Assembly: GCF_010384365.1 (NCBI RefSeq)
Contig: NZ_CP048397.1
Span: 3,782,001-3,846,000, forward strand
From: Streptomyces sp. S4.7
GTDB lineage: Bacteria; Actinomycetota; Actinomycetes; Streptomycetales; Streptomycetaceae
Length of the DNA: 64,000 nt
Direction: 5' to 3'
The translations under genes and the position numbers were made by a program. Shown in pieces: positions 50,318 to 58,350 of the stretch. How positions within the stretch are numbered: position 1 is the first letter of the stretch; each line of letters starts with the position of its first letter. Under the pieces are notes generated by a model. That model saw only the letters and a list, made by a program, of their open reading frames with translations. It did not search any database and was not told the origin of the DNA.

Positions 50318-51717
50318 GAGCAGCAGGGGCCAGGGGCCTGCTCACCGTCGGCCGCTCCGGTCGTGGCGCCGATCTGTACGAGTGCGGGTTCCGGTGCGCA
50401 GCAGCCCCCGCCGTCGCTCTGCTCCGTGCCGGCGGGGTCGTCGAAGAGGCCGGCGCCGCCGCAGACTCCGCTCTCGGGAAGGGTGAGTTCGACGCGGTCG
50501 GCGGATTCGGTGTCTCCGGCGATGGCTGCCACTACGGAGCGGACCTGCTCGTATCCGGTCATCGCGAGGAAGGTGGGCGCGCGGCCGTAGGACTTCATGC
50601 CGACCAGGTAGATACCGGGTTCGGGGTGGGACAGTTCGCGGTGTCCGTGGGGGTAGACGGTGCCGCATGAGTGCTGGTTGGGGTCGATCAGCGGTGCCAG
50701 TTCGACCGGGGCCTGGAGCCGCTCGTCGAGCCGGAGGCGGATCTCGGAGAGGAAGGACAGGTCGGGGCGCAGGCCGGTGAGGACGATGATCTCGTCGACC
50801 GGGTCGAGGCGGCGGCCGTCCTCGCCGGTGAGAACCAGGCGTCCGTCCCCGGCGGGCTCGACGGTCTCGGTGCGGAAGCCGGTGACGGCGTCGGCGTATC
50901 CGTTGTCGACGGCGGCCTTCGCGGCCAGGCCGAGCGCGCCTCGGGCGGGCAGCTGGTCGGCGGTGCCGCCGCCGAAGGTCGAGCCGCTGATACCGCGCCG
51001 CAGGATCCACACCGTGTGCGTGCCCGGTGCGTCCTTGGCGATGTCGGCCAACGAGGCGAGGGCGGTGAACGCGGAGGCGCCGGAGCCGATCACGGCGGTG
51101 CGCCGGCGGGCGTAACGGGCGCGGACGGCCGGGTCCTTGAGGTCGGGGACGCGGTAGGAGATACGCGCGGCAGCGGTGTGTTCGCCGAGGGCGGGCAGTC
51201 CGTCGGCGCCGATGGGGCTGGGGGTGGTCCAGGTGCCGGAGGCGTCGATCACGGCGCGCGCGAGGATCCGCTGCTCGGTGCCGTCGGTGAGCCTGATGCG
51301 GACGGTGAAGGGCTGCTGCTCGCGGTCGGCGTCGACAATACGGTCGCGCCCGAGCCGGGAGACACCGGTGACGGTCGCGCCGTAGCGGACCTTGTCACCG
51401 AGGAGGTCGGCGAGGGGCTGGAGGTACTGCTCGGCCCAGTCCGCGCCGGAGGGGTAGGCGGCGCCGTCGGGGGCGGTCCAGCCGGTGGGCGCCAGGAGCT
51501 TTTCGGCGGCCGGGTCGAGGAGTTCGGACCAGGTGGAGAACAGCCGTACGTGCCCCCACTCGCGTACGGCGCTGCCCGCGGCGGGCCCGGCTTCGAGGAC
51601 CAGGGGTTCGATGCCGCGTTCGGTGAGGTGGGCGGCGGCGGCCAGGCCGACGGGGCCGGCTCCGATCACCACGGTCGGCAGGGCGGTGGTGGACACGTCG
51701 GTGAGCGGCGCAGACAC
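50314..51717 (-). CDS. FAD-dependent oxidoreductase with Cys-rich tail
   Basis: A 467-residue flavoprotein: FAD motif VVIGAGPVGLAAAAHLTERG at the start, NADP-type motif AVIGSGASAFTAL in the middle, and LTGLRPDLSFL later, as in flavin monooxygenase-like enzymes. The last 55 residues are a Gly/Ala linker with five cysteines (419, 439-440, 465-466: VCGG, GGGCCAPE, GPCCS), a possible arsenite or metal-binding tail. GTG at 51717 with AAGGAGGA six bases before is chosen over an ATG at 51741. An operator-like sequence overlaps that ATG. Confidence 0.85.
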   Translation of the reverse strand: MSAPLTDVSTTALPTVVIGAGPVGLAAAAHLTERGIEPLVLEAGPAAGSAVREWGHVRLFSTWSELLDPAAEKLLAPTGWTAPDGAAYPSGADWAEQYLQPLADLLGDKVRYGATVTGVSRLGRDRIVDADREQQPFTVRIRLTDGTEQRILARAVIDASGTWTTPSPIGADGLPALGEHTAAARISYRVPDLKDPAVRARYARRRTAVIGSGASAFTALASLADIAKDAPGTHTVWILRRGISGSTFGGGTADQLPARGALGLAAKAAVDNGYADAVTGFRTETVEPAGDGRLVLTGEDGRRLDPVDEIIVLTGLRPDLSFLSEIRLRLDERLQAPVELAPLIDPNQHSCGTVYPHGHRELSHPEPGIYLVGMKSYGRAPTFLAMTGYEQVRSVVAAIAGDTESADRVELTLPESGVCGGAGLFDDPAGTEQSDGGGCCAPEPALVQIGATTGAADGEQAPGPCCS

Positions 51718-51733
51718 GGCGACTCCTCCTTGG

Positions 51734-51750
51734 TTCGACATCCGTCAATG
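51734..51750. promoter_or_regulatory. ArsR1 operator-like site A
   Basis: TTCGACATCCGTCAATG matches the complement of site C (52929-52950) at 15 of 17 positions. It overlaps the 5' end of the flavoprotein gene. Confidence 0.55.
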
Positions 51751-51787
51751 ACTTGCACGCCCAGCCTGCCATCTGTTTCGATGGCCG

Positions 51788-51810
51788 TCAACATAGACGT
51801 TTATCGAATC
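51788..51810. promoter_or_regulatory. ArsR1 operator-like site B, before arsO
   Basis: TCAACATAGACGT followed by TTATCGAATC, shared almost exactly with the region over the arsR start (site C). It lies 15 bases upstream of the arsO start. Confidence 0.65.
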
Positions 51811-51824
51811 AATAGGAGTGTGTG

Positions 51825-52883
51825 ATGGAACAGCTCGACGTCGCGGTCATCGGGGGCGGGCAGTCCGGCCTCGCAGCCGCCCACGCCCTGCGCGGACGAG
51901 GGCTGAAGCCGGTCGTCCTGGAGGCGTCCGATCAGACGGCCGGTTCCTGGCCGTACTACTACGACAGCCTCACCCTCTTCTCGCCCGGCCGGTACAGCTC
52001 ACTGCCCGGTCTGCCGTTCGGCGGCGACCCGGACCGCTACCCCCACCGCGACGAGGTCGTCGCCTACCTCCTGCGGTACGCCGACCGGCTGGACGCCGAG
52101 ATACGTACCGGCCGGCGGGTGCGTGAAGTCCGCCCGGACGGGGACGGGTTCACCCTCACCATGGCCGACGGATCCGAGGCCGGCGCCCGAGCCGTGGTGG
52201 CCGCGACCGGCGGCTTCGGCCGGCCCAAGCTACCCGCGCTGCCGGGCCTGGACTCCTTCGCCGGAAGAGTCCTGCACGTCACCGACTACCGCAGCCCCGA
52301 GCCCTTCGCCGGGCAGCGCGTCGTGGTGGTGGGCGCCGGCAACTCCGCCGTGCAGATCGCGTCGGAACTCGCCCTGCGCTCCCGTGTCACCCTCGCCAGC
52401 CGGGCACCCGTGAAGTGGTTCAGGCAGCGCCCGCTGGCGGGGAAGGACCTGCACTTCTGGCTCAAGGTCACCGGCCTGGACACCGCACCGCTCGGCCGCT
52501 TCCAGAAGGCTCCGGCCACCATGGCCGTCATCGACGACGGCCGCTACCGCGCGGCTCTCGCGGCCGGGGCGCCCGACCGGCGCCCGCTGTTCACCGGCAT
52601 CGACGGCACGGAGCTGACCTGGCAGGACGGTACGACCGAGCACGTCGACACCATCGTCCTGGCCACCGGCTACCACCCCGACCTCGCCTATCTCGCCCCC
52701 CTTGGCGCACTGGACGGGCAGGGACGCCCCCGTCACCGCGACGGAGCCTCCCTCACCCATCGCGCCCTGGCGTATGTGGGCCTGGAGTGGCAGCGCAGCC
52801 TCTCCTCCGCTTCCCTGCGAGGCGTCGGCCGCGACGCGCAGCGCGCCGCCCGTCGCCTCGCGACCCGCCTCAGCCTCGCGTAA
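51825..52883 (+). CDS. arsO: ArsO-like flavin monooxygenase
   Basis: A 352-residue FAD/NADPH enzyme: FAD motif VIGGGQSGLAAAHALRGRG, then GSWPYYYDSLTLFSPGRYSSLPG, NADPH motif VVVGAGNSAVQIASELA and the end motif DTIVLATGYHPDLAYL. It matches ArsO, the flavin-binding monooxygenase of Streptomyces ars clusters such as that of plasmid pHZ227; its reaction on arsenicals is not firmly known. TAGGAG precedes the ATG at 51825. Divergent from the Cys-tailed flavoprotein, sharing an 80-bp control region. Confidence 0.88.
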   Translation: MEQLDVAVIGGGQSGLAAAHALRGRGLKPVVLEASDQTAGSWPYYYDSLTLFSPGRYSSLPGLPFGGDPDRYPHRDEVVAYLLRYADRLDAEIRTGRRVREVRPDGDGFTLTMADGSEAGARAVVAATGGFGRPKLPALPGLDSFAGRVLHVTDYRSPEPFAGQRVVVVGAGNSAVQIASELALRSRVTLASRAPVKWFRQRPLAGKDLHFWLKVTGLDTAPLGRFQKAPATMAVIDDGRYRAALAAGAPDRRPLFTGIDGTELTWQDGTTEHVDTIVLATGYHPDLAYLAPLGALDGQGRPRHRDGASLTHRALAYVGLEWQRSLSSASLRGVGRDAQRAARRLATRLSLA

Positions 52884-52928
52884 CCGTCCACGGCAGCGGC
52901 AGCCCCTGGGCGCTTGGTTCGACGTGTG

Positions 52929-52950
52929 TCAACATAGACGTATGTCGAAT
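52929..52950. promoter_or_regulatory. ArsR1 operator-like site C, over the arsR start
   Basis: TCAACATAGACGTATGTCGA continues over the ATG of the arsR gene and contains an ACATA/TATGT dyad. Binding here would give autorepression. Confidence 0.65.
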
Positions 52951-53310
52951 GTGCAGGTGTTGCCGCTGCTGGAGCCCGAGGCTGCCGTCGCGCCGTGCTG
53001 CCCGCCGCTGACCGAACGGCCCTTCAGCGCCGAAGAGGCCGAAGTGGCCGCCAGGATGTTCAAGGCGCTCGGCGACCCGGTCCGGCTCCGCCTGTTCTCC
53101 GCGGTCGCCTCCCACGAGGGCGGCGAGGCGTGCGTGTGCGACATCTCCGACGTCGGTGTCTCCCAGCCGACCGTCTCCCACCACCTGAAGAAGCTCAGGG
53201 ACGCCGGACTGCTGACCTCCGAGCGGCGGGGCACCTGGGTCTACTACCGGGTGGAGCCCAGCGTGCTGGCCGCGATGGGCCGGCTGCTGACCACCGCGGC
53301 CGGCACCTGA
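52942..53310 (+). CDS. arsR: ArsR repressor 1 (arsenite-responsive)
   Basis: A 122-residue winged-helix repressor: RMFKALGDPVRLRLF, CVCDISDVGVSQPTVSHHLKKLRDAGLL, RRGTWVYYR. Candidate As(III) ligands are Cys19-Cys20 (APCCPP) near the N-terminus and Cys64/Cys66 in the CVCD motif, resembling Corynebacterium ArsR with an N-terminal Cys pair. No ribosome site precedes the ATG, so translation may be leaderless. The operator overlaps the start. Next in line is the truncated acetyltransferase. Confidence 0.92.
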   Translation: MSNVQVLPLLEPEAAVAPCCPPLTERPFSAEEAEVAARMFKALGDPVRLRLFSAVASHEGGEACVCDISDVGVSQPTVSHHLKKLRDAGLLTSERRGTWVYYRVEPSVLAAMGRLLTTAAGT

Positions 53311-53339
53311 CCTTCGCCCCGACCCGCAGGAGCCACACC

Positions 53340-53786
53340 GTGTCCACCCACGTCGGACGGGCGCCCACCGTCATCGTGCCGCTCCGAGCCGCGCACGCCG
53401 ACGAGGTGCTGGCGATCTACCAGGCCGGCATCGACGAGGGCAACGCGACCTTCGAAACCGCAACACCGTCCTGGGAGTCCTTCGACACGGCGAAACTGCC
53501 CGAGCACCGCTTCGCCGCCCTCGCCGACGACGGCACGGTAGCGGGCTGGGCAGCCGTCGCACCCGTATCAATCCGCCCCGCGTACGCAGGAGTTGTCGAG
53601 CACTCGGTCTATGTCCACCCCAGTGCCCGAGGGCGCGGCATCGCCTCCGCACTGCTCGGAGCACTGATCGAATCCACCGAGGCCGCCGGCATCTGGACCA
53701 TCCAGTCCAGCATCTTCCCCGGGCGTGCCGGGCAGTTGGGTCCGCCCATCAGCGGTTGGTCGTATGCGTGGCCGTGCTGGTGGTGA
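53340..53786 (+). pseudogene. Truncated ArsN-like GNAT acetyltransferase
   Basis: The first 130 or so residues match a pat/bar-type acetyltransferase of the ArsN1 kind (arsinothricin or phosphinothricin N-acetylation): LRAAHADEVLAIYQAGIDEGNATFET, VEHSVYVHPSARGRGIASALLGALIE, GIWTIQSSIFP. After IFPGRAGQLG the sequence changes to residues read antisense from the acr3 3' end (GPPISGWSYAWPCWW), and the frame stops at 53786. The last strands and the aromatic pocket are lost, so it is probably inactive. GTG start with AGGAG upstream. Confidence 0.75.
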
Positions 53787-54885
53787 TCGCCGTGGGGGCG
53801 AACTTCCTTCGCCAGGCCAGGGAGACGTAGACGAGACCGATGAGGACGGGGACTTCGATGAGGGGGCCGACGACGCCGGACAGGGCCTGGCCGGAGGTGA
53901 CGCCGAAGGTGGCGATGGCGACGGCGATGGCGAGTTCGAAGTTGTTGCCGGCCGCGGTGAAGGCGAGAGTCGTGGTGCGGTCGTAGGCGAGTCCGATGGC
54001 CTTGCCCAGCGCGAAGGTGCCGAAGAACATGATCGCGAAGTACACCAGCAGCGGGAGCGCGATCCGGGCGACGTCCATGGGCTGGGAAGTGATCGTCTTT
54101 CCCTGGAGGGCGAAGAGGATGACGATCGTGAACAGCAGGCCGTACAGGGCCCAGGGGCCGATCTTCGGCAGGAACGTGGACTCGTAGGACTCGCGGCCCA
54201 TCTTCTTCTCGCCCAGACGGCGGGTCAGGAAGCCGGCCAGCAGGGGGACGCCGAGGAAGATGACGACGTTCAGCGCGATCTTCCACATGGAGATGTCGAG
54301 GCTCTCGCCGTCGCCCAGGCCGAGCCAGCCGGGGAGCAGGTCGAGGTAGAGCCAGCCGAGCAGGCCGAAGGCGATGACCTGGAAGACGGAGTTGAGGGCG
54401 ACGAGGACGGCGGCGGCTTCGCGGTCGCCGCAGGCGAGGTCGTTCCAGATGATGACCATGGCGATGCAGCGGGCGAGGCCGACGATGATCAGGCCGGTGC
54501 GGTACTCGGGCAGATCCGGCAGGAAGATCCAGGCCAGTGCGAACATCACGGCCGGGCCGGCGATCCAGTTGACCGCGAGGGACGAGAGCATCAGCCGCTT
54601 GTCCCCGGTGACGGCGTCCAGCTTGTCATAGCGGACCTTCGCCAGTACGGGATACATCATGATCAGCAGGCCGACGGCGATCGGCAGGGAGATGCCGCCG
54701 ATCTCGACCTTGGCGAGCGCGTCGTTCAGTCCTGGGATCAGCCGGCCGAGCCCGAGACCGAGGGCCATGGCGAGCAGGATCCACACCGCCAGGAACCGGT
54801 CGAGCGTCGAGAGCTTGGCGACGATCGAGGCGTCCTCTCCGCTCTGCGCAGTGGCGGTAGCAGCGGTCGGTTCGGTGGGGGTCAC
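53749..54885 (-). CDS. acr3: Arsenite efflux pump ACR3
   Basis: A 378-residue arsenite:H+ antiporter with ten helices. Family marks are VRYDKLDAVTGDKRLMLSSLAVNWIAGPAVMFALAW, the catalytic Cys in GLARCIAMVIIWNDLACGD, and AFTAAGNNFELAIAVAIATFG in the last part. GTG at 54885 overlaps the ArsR2 stop by four bases. Its 3' end overlaps the truncated acetyltransferase on the other strand by 38 bp, a sign of a past rearrangement. Confidence 0.95.
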   Translation of the reverse strand: MTPTEPTAATATAQSGEDASIVAKLSTLDRFLAVWILLAMALGLGLGRLIPGLNDALAKVEIGGISLPIAVGLLIMMYPVLAKVRYDKLDAVTGDKRLMLSSLAVNWIAGPAVMFALAWIFLPDLPEYRTGLIIVGLARCIAMVIIWNDLACGDREAAAVLVALNSVFQVIAFGLLGWLYLDLLPGWLGLGDGESLDISMWKIALNVVIFLGVPLLAGFLTRRLGEKKMGRESYESTFLPKIGPWALYGLLFTIVILFALQGKTITSQPMDVARIALPLLVYFAIMFFGTFALGKAIGLAYDRTTTLAFTAAGNNFELAIAVAIATFGVTSGQALSGVVGPLIEVPVLIGLVYVSLAWRRKFAPTAITTSTATHTTNR

Positions 54886-55190
54886 GGACAGGCCCTCTTG
54901 TTCTCGGCAGCGGTACGGGCGGAGGCGGCCAGGTCGGAGAACTGGCCCGCGAGCTGGGCGATGACGTCGGGCCGGAGCTTGTAGTACGTAAAGCGCCCGC
55001 ACGGTTCCGTCTCCACCACGCCTGCCTCGCGCAGGACCCGCAGGTGGTTCGAGAGGTTCGTCTGCCGGGCACCGGTCTCCTCGACCAGATGCGTGGTGCA
55101 GAGGGTCTCGCGGGCGAGCAGGGTCACGATCTGCATCCTGAGCGGGTCCGCGAGAACCCGGATCAGGTCAGTGTCGACTGACGTCATCAT
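54882..55190 (-). CDS. arsR: ArsR repressor 2
   Basis: A 102-residue ArsR/SmtB protein: LIRVLADPLRMQIVTLLARETLCTTHLVEETGARQTNLSNHLRVLREAGVVETEPCGRFTYYKL. Possible metal ligands are Cys31, Cys64 and Cys101, a set different from ArsR1. It is the first gene of the arsR-acr3 operon, divergent from arsC-arsT, with repeated operator half-sites around its start. Confidence 0.92.
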   Translation of the reverse strand: MMTSVDTDLIRVLADPLRMQIVTLLARETLCTTHLVEETGARQTNLSNHLRVLREAGVVETEPCGRFTYYKLRPDVIAQLAGQFSDLAASARTAAENKRACP

Positions 55191-55220
55191 GGGCTGATAC
55201 TGTCACATCAGTGGCGACTG
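55169..55220. promoter_or_regulatory. ArsR2 operator repeats
   Basis: CAGTGTCGACTG (55169-55180, inside the arsR2 start) and CAGTGGCGACTG (55209-55220) are 11 of 12 identical, 40 bases apart, each with CAGT/ACTG dyad arms. They sit between divergent arsR2-acr3 and arsC-arsT. Confidence 0.65.
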
Positions 55221-55304
55221 ACGCCACCGGGTACTGATGTCACTGGTGCCTGACTTTGTCGCGTGACGCCTGGCGTCGCCCGTGAGAAACAAGAGACCCC
55301 CTCG

Positions 55305-55718
55305 ATGTCTGACAAGCCTTCTGTGCTGTTCGTGTGTGTCCACAACGCCGGCCGTTCCCAGATGGCCGCCGCCTGGCTGACCCATCTCGCGGGGGACCGC
55401 GTCGAGGTCCGCTCGGCCGGCTCGAACCCCGGCGACGCCGTGAACCCCGCCGCCGTCGAGGCGATGGCCGAGGTCGGCATCGACATCTCCGCGGAGACCC
55501 CGAAGATCCTCACCGTCGACGCGGTCAAGGAGTCGGACGTCTGCATCACCATGGGCTGCGGCGACACCTGCCCCGTCTTCCCCGGCAAGCGCTACCTCGA
55601 CTGGACGCTGGACGACCCGGCCGGCCAGGGCGTCGACGCCGTACGCCCCATCCGCGACGAGATCAAAAAGCGCGTCGAGGTCCTGATCCAGGAGATCGCG
55701 CCGGAGAAGACGGCATGA
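55305..55718 (+). CDS. arsC: Arsenate reductase ArsC, thioredoxin-linked type
   Basis: A 137-residue low-molecular-weight-phosphatase-fold enzyme that reduces arsenate to arsenite. The P-loop is CVHNAGRSQ (Cys11), and the resolving cysteines are Cys80, Cys85 and Cys89 in DVCITMGCGDTCP. This is the thioredoxin-dependent pattern. It overlaps the thioredoxin reductase gene by ATGA, so the reductant is encoded alongside. Confidence 0.95.
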   Translation: MSDKPSVLFVCVHNAGRSQMAAAWLTHLAGDRVEVRSAGSNPGDAVNPAAVEAMAEVGIDISAETPKILTVDAVKESDVCITMGCGDTCPVFPGKRYLDWTLDDPAGQGVDAVRPIRDEIKKRVEVLIQEIAPEKTA

Positions 55719-56713
55719 GCGGGATACGCGACGTCATCGTCATCGGCTCCGGCCCCGCCGGCTACACCGCCGCGCTCTACACCGCTCGTGCGCAGCTGAA
55801 GCCGCTGCTGTTCGGCAGCTCGATCTTCGTCGGCGGCGCCCTGACGACGACCACCGAGGTCGAGAACTTCCCCGGCTTCCCCGACGGCGTCGACGGGCCC
55901 GTCCTCATGGAGAACATGCGGGCCCAGGCCGAGAAGTTCGGCGGGGAGATGGTCGACGACGACATCGTCTCCGTCGACCTGACCGGCCCCGTCAAGGAAC
56001 TCACCGACTCACAGGGGACGGTCCACCGCGCGAAGGCCGTGATCGTGGCAACCGGCTCCGGCTACCGCAAGCTCGGACTGCCGCGTGAGGACGAACTCTC
56101 CGGACACGGTGTGTCCTGGTGCGCGACCTGCGACGGCTTCTTCTTCAAAGGCCGCGACATCGTCGTCGTCGGCGGCGGGGACACCGCCATGGAGGAAGCC
56201 ACCTTCCTCACCCGCTTCGCCAGCTCCGTCACCGTCGTCCACCGCCGCTCCGCCCTCCGCGCCTCGCAGGTCATGCAGAACCGCGCCTTCGCCGACGACA
56301 AGATCTCCTTCGCGTTCGACAGCGAGATCGCGGAGATCAAGGAGAAGGGTGGCATGCTCTCCGGCCTCGTCCTGCGGGACACCTTCACCGGCAAGACCCG
56401 CGACCTCGACGCGACGGGCCTGTTCATCGCGATCGGCCACGACCCGCGCACCGAACTCTTCACCGGCCAGCTGGAGCTGGACCACGAGGGCTACCTCAAG
56501 GTCGACACCCCATCCACCCGCACCAACATCCCCGGGGTCTTCGCGGCAGGCGACGTCGTCGACCACACCTACCGCCAGGCCATCACCGCCGCCGGCACCG
56601 GCTGCGCCGCCGCCCTGGACGCCGAGCGCTACCTCGCCGCCCTCACCGACACCGAGAACGCCACGCGCGGCACGAACACCGCCGAGCCGGGCAGGGCTCC
56701 CGCCGGCGTCTGA
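55715..56713 (+). CDS. arsT: Thioredoxin reductase of the ars cluster (ArsT)
   Basis: A 332-residue paralogue of the trxB at the left end, with [22 protein letters not shown] at Cys136/Cys139, [10 protein letters not shown] and [15 protein letters not shown]. It is closely similar to that protein over its length. In Streptomyces ars clusters this gene is called arsT and recycles the thioredoxin used by ArsC. No thioredoxin gene is in the cluster, so the housekeeping TrxA is likely the shuttle. Confidence 0.93.
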   Translation: MSGIRDVIVIGSGPAGYTAALYTARAQLKPLLFGSSIFVGGALTTTTEVENFPGFPDGVDGPVLMENMRAQAEKFGGEMVDDDIVSVDLTGPVKELTDSQGTVHRAKAVIVATGSGYRKLGLPREDELSGHGVSWCATCDGFFFKGRDIVVVGGGDTAMEEATFLTRFASSVTVVHRRSALRASQVMQNRAFADDKISFAFDSEIAEIKEKGGMLSGLVLRDTFTGKTRDLDATGLFIAIGHDPRTELFTGQLELDHEGYLKVDTPSTRTNIPGVFAAGDVVDHTYRQAITAAGTGCAAALDAERYLAALTDTENATRGTNTAEPGRAPAGV

Positions 56714-56721
56714 CCCCTCGT

Positions 56722-57030
56722 CTACGGTCCGTGAGTGAGGACTTGGACGAGCTGGTCCACGGTAGGTGCGCCGGCGAGCCCGTCGCGGGTCGTATAGAGG
56801 CGGCAGGTAGGTCCGTAGGTTTCGCCTGGGGCCGGGAAAGGGTCCTGCCCGTCGATGCGGATCGTGGGTGATCCGGGGAAGCGCAGAGCCTGGGCCGTCG
56901 CGTCCGTGTCCACGGGGCGCAGGCGCACCGCCTGGCCGGGGCTGCCGGTGGCGTTCAGTGCTTCGGTGAGGCGTTCGTGGGTGAGGTGCCAGTTGGGGCA
57001 GCCGTCGAAGTAGAGCAGTTCAATGTCCAC
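56722..57030 (-). CDS. Thioredoxin-like protein with a single Cys
   Basis: A 102-residue protein, MDIELLYFDGCPNWHLTHERL, with a thioredoxin-fold pattern and the SPTIRIDG cis-proline strand. The active-site position has CPNW with only one cysteine of the usual pair. Such proteins accompany mercury or arsenic genes in Actinobacteria; the exact role is not known. Convergent with arsT. Confidence 0.8.
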   Translation of the reverse strand: MDIELLYFDGCPNWHLTHERLTEALNATGSPGQAVRLRPVDTDATAQALRFPGSPTIRIDGQDPFPAPGETYGPTCRLYTTRDGLAGAPTVDQLVQVLTHGP

Positions 57031-57105
57031 GGGCCCATGATGTACCCGGCCGCACCCTTCGATTCGGGGTGTTTTTCCTCCGACGGCGTGACCGGGCAGC
57101 GGCGC

Positions 57106-57471
57106 TCAGACGGTTGCCGGGTCCAGAATGTTGCGGACGCGGCGAAGGCCGTCGTGGTTGACGGAGAACCAGGCCCAGGTGCCGCGGCGTTCGCGGTTCA
57201 GCAGTCCGGCCTCGGTCATGAGCTTCAAGTGGTGGCTGATGGTCGGCTGGCGCAGGCCGAGGCACTCGGTCAGGTCGCAGACGCAGGCTTCACCGTCGGG
57301 TGAGCGTTCGATCAGGCGCAGGAGCTGAAGCCGGGTGGGGTCCGCGATGGCCTTGAGCATGCCGGCCAGACGCTCGGCCTCTTCGCGTTCGATGAGCAGG
57401 CAGGCCAGCTTCGGTGAACACGGTTCCGTGTTCACCGCCGTCTGCGCCGCCCCGACTGTAGTGATGGCCAT
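57106..57471 (-). CDS. arsR: ArsR repressor 3
   Basis: A 121-residue ArsR/SmtB protein: GMLKAIADPTRLQLLRLI, CVCDLTECLGLRQPTISHHLKLMTEAGLLNRERRGTWAWF. Cysteines Cys18, Cys24, Cys63, Cys65 and Cys70 are possible ligands. It is divergent from the second phosphatase gene. TCTATTCAC words occur at its start (57471) and at 57519, and a matching dyad is at 57564. Confidence 0.92.
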   Translation of the reverse strand: MAITTVGAAQTAVNTEPCSPKLACLLIEREEAERLAGMLKAIADPTRLQLLRLIERSPDGEACVCDLTECLGLRQPTISHHLKLMTEAGLLNRERRGTWAWFSVNHDGLRRVRNILDPATV

Positions 57472-57563
57472 CTATTCACCGTACGTGCCCATGGCACCCA
57501 ATTCGGCATAGCCAACCGTCTATTCACTTGCCGTTCACTTTCGCCGCACCGCTGTTCCGGAAG

Positions 57564-57579
57564 ATAGATGAATGTCTAT
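57564..57579. promoter_or_regulatory. ArsR3 operator-like dyad
   Basis: ATAGATGAATGTCTAT has ATAGA/TCTAT arms, 50 bases before the phosphatase start. It resembles the palindrome upstream of pstS (63372-63385). Confidence 0.55.
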
Positions 57580-57629
57580 AATCGCAGTTCGGTGACTATG
57601 ACATACCGACAAGTGCGAGGAGATGCGTG

Positions 57630-58298
57630 ATGGACGATTCCCGCCCCGGCCGGGCCACGCCGCCTTTGCGCAGCAGTGCAGCTCTGCTGACGCGCATCAC
57701 CTCGCGCCTTGCGGCACGTCACGGCCGGTCGTTCTCGAAGCAGACCGTGGAGCGGTACGTGCAGGAGTGCGCCGCCGTTCTGGCGGGCCGGGCGAGTGTG
57801 CCGCTCCATCTTCCCCTGCTCGTCGAACGGTTCGCCGACCAGCGGCTGGGGGCCCTGGCCCGTGGGCTGGGGCTGTCGCCCAAGCCGGTCCCGGAGGTCT
57901 TGTTCGTCTGTACGGAGAACGCGGGACGCTCCCAGTTGGCCGCAGCGCTGATGCGGCACCGCGCCAAGGGGGCGGTCAGGGTGATGACGGCCGGGTCCGA
58001 CCCGGCCGCCGGCATAGCGCCGGTGGTGGTGCGACTGCTGGCCGAGCAAGACCTGGACACTGGTGAGGAGTTCCCTAAACCGCTGACCCCGGAGGTGGTC
58101 ACGGCCGCTGATGTGGTGGTGACCCTGGGCTGCGGCGACGCGTGTCCGGTCAGGCCGGGCCGCCGTTATCTGGACTGGGACCTGCCGGATCTCAGTGGGC
58201 TCGACATCGAAAGCGCGCGGTCGGTACGTGATGCGCTGCAAAGCCGCATCGACCTGCTGACGCAGGAACTGCTGTCGGCCTCTCTGTCGCAACACTGA
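57630..58298 (+). CDS. Arsenate-reductase-like phosphatase with N-terminal helical domain
   Basis: A 222-residue protein. Residues 1-85 form a helical domain (LLTRITSRLAARHGRSFSKQTVERYVQECAAVLAGR) known from actinobacterial arsenate-mycothiol-transferase-like proteins. Residues 88-215 form a low-molecular-weight phosphatase fold with CTENAGRSQ (Cys94) and GCGDACP (Cys168, Cys172). It thus keeps the three redox cysteines of ArsC and probably also reduces arsenate. ATG at 57630 with GAGGAG upstream. Confidence 0.88.
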   Translation: MDDSRPGRATPPLRSSAALLTRITSRLAARHGRSFSKQTVERYVQECAAVLAGRASVPLHLPLLVERFADQRLGALARGLGLSPKPVPEVLFVCTENAGRSQLAAALMRHRAKGAVRVMTAGSDPAAGIAPVVVRLLAEQDLDTGEEFPKPLTPEVVTAADVVVTLGCGDACPVRPGRRYLDWDLPDLSGLDIESARSVRDALQSRIDLLTQELLSASLSQH

Positions 58299-58350
58299 GA
58301 CCGGCCCCAGTTCTTGCCCGGCGATGAGAGGGGAGCACCGTCCGCTCCGG

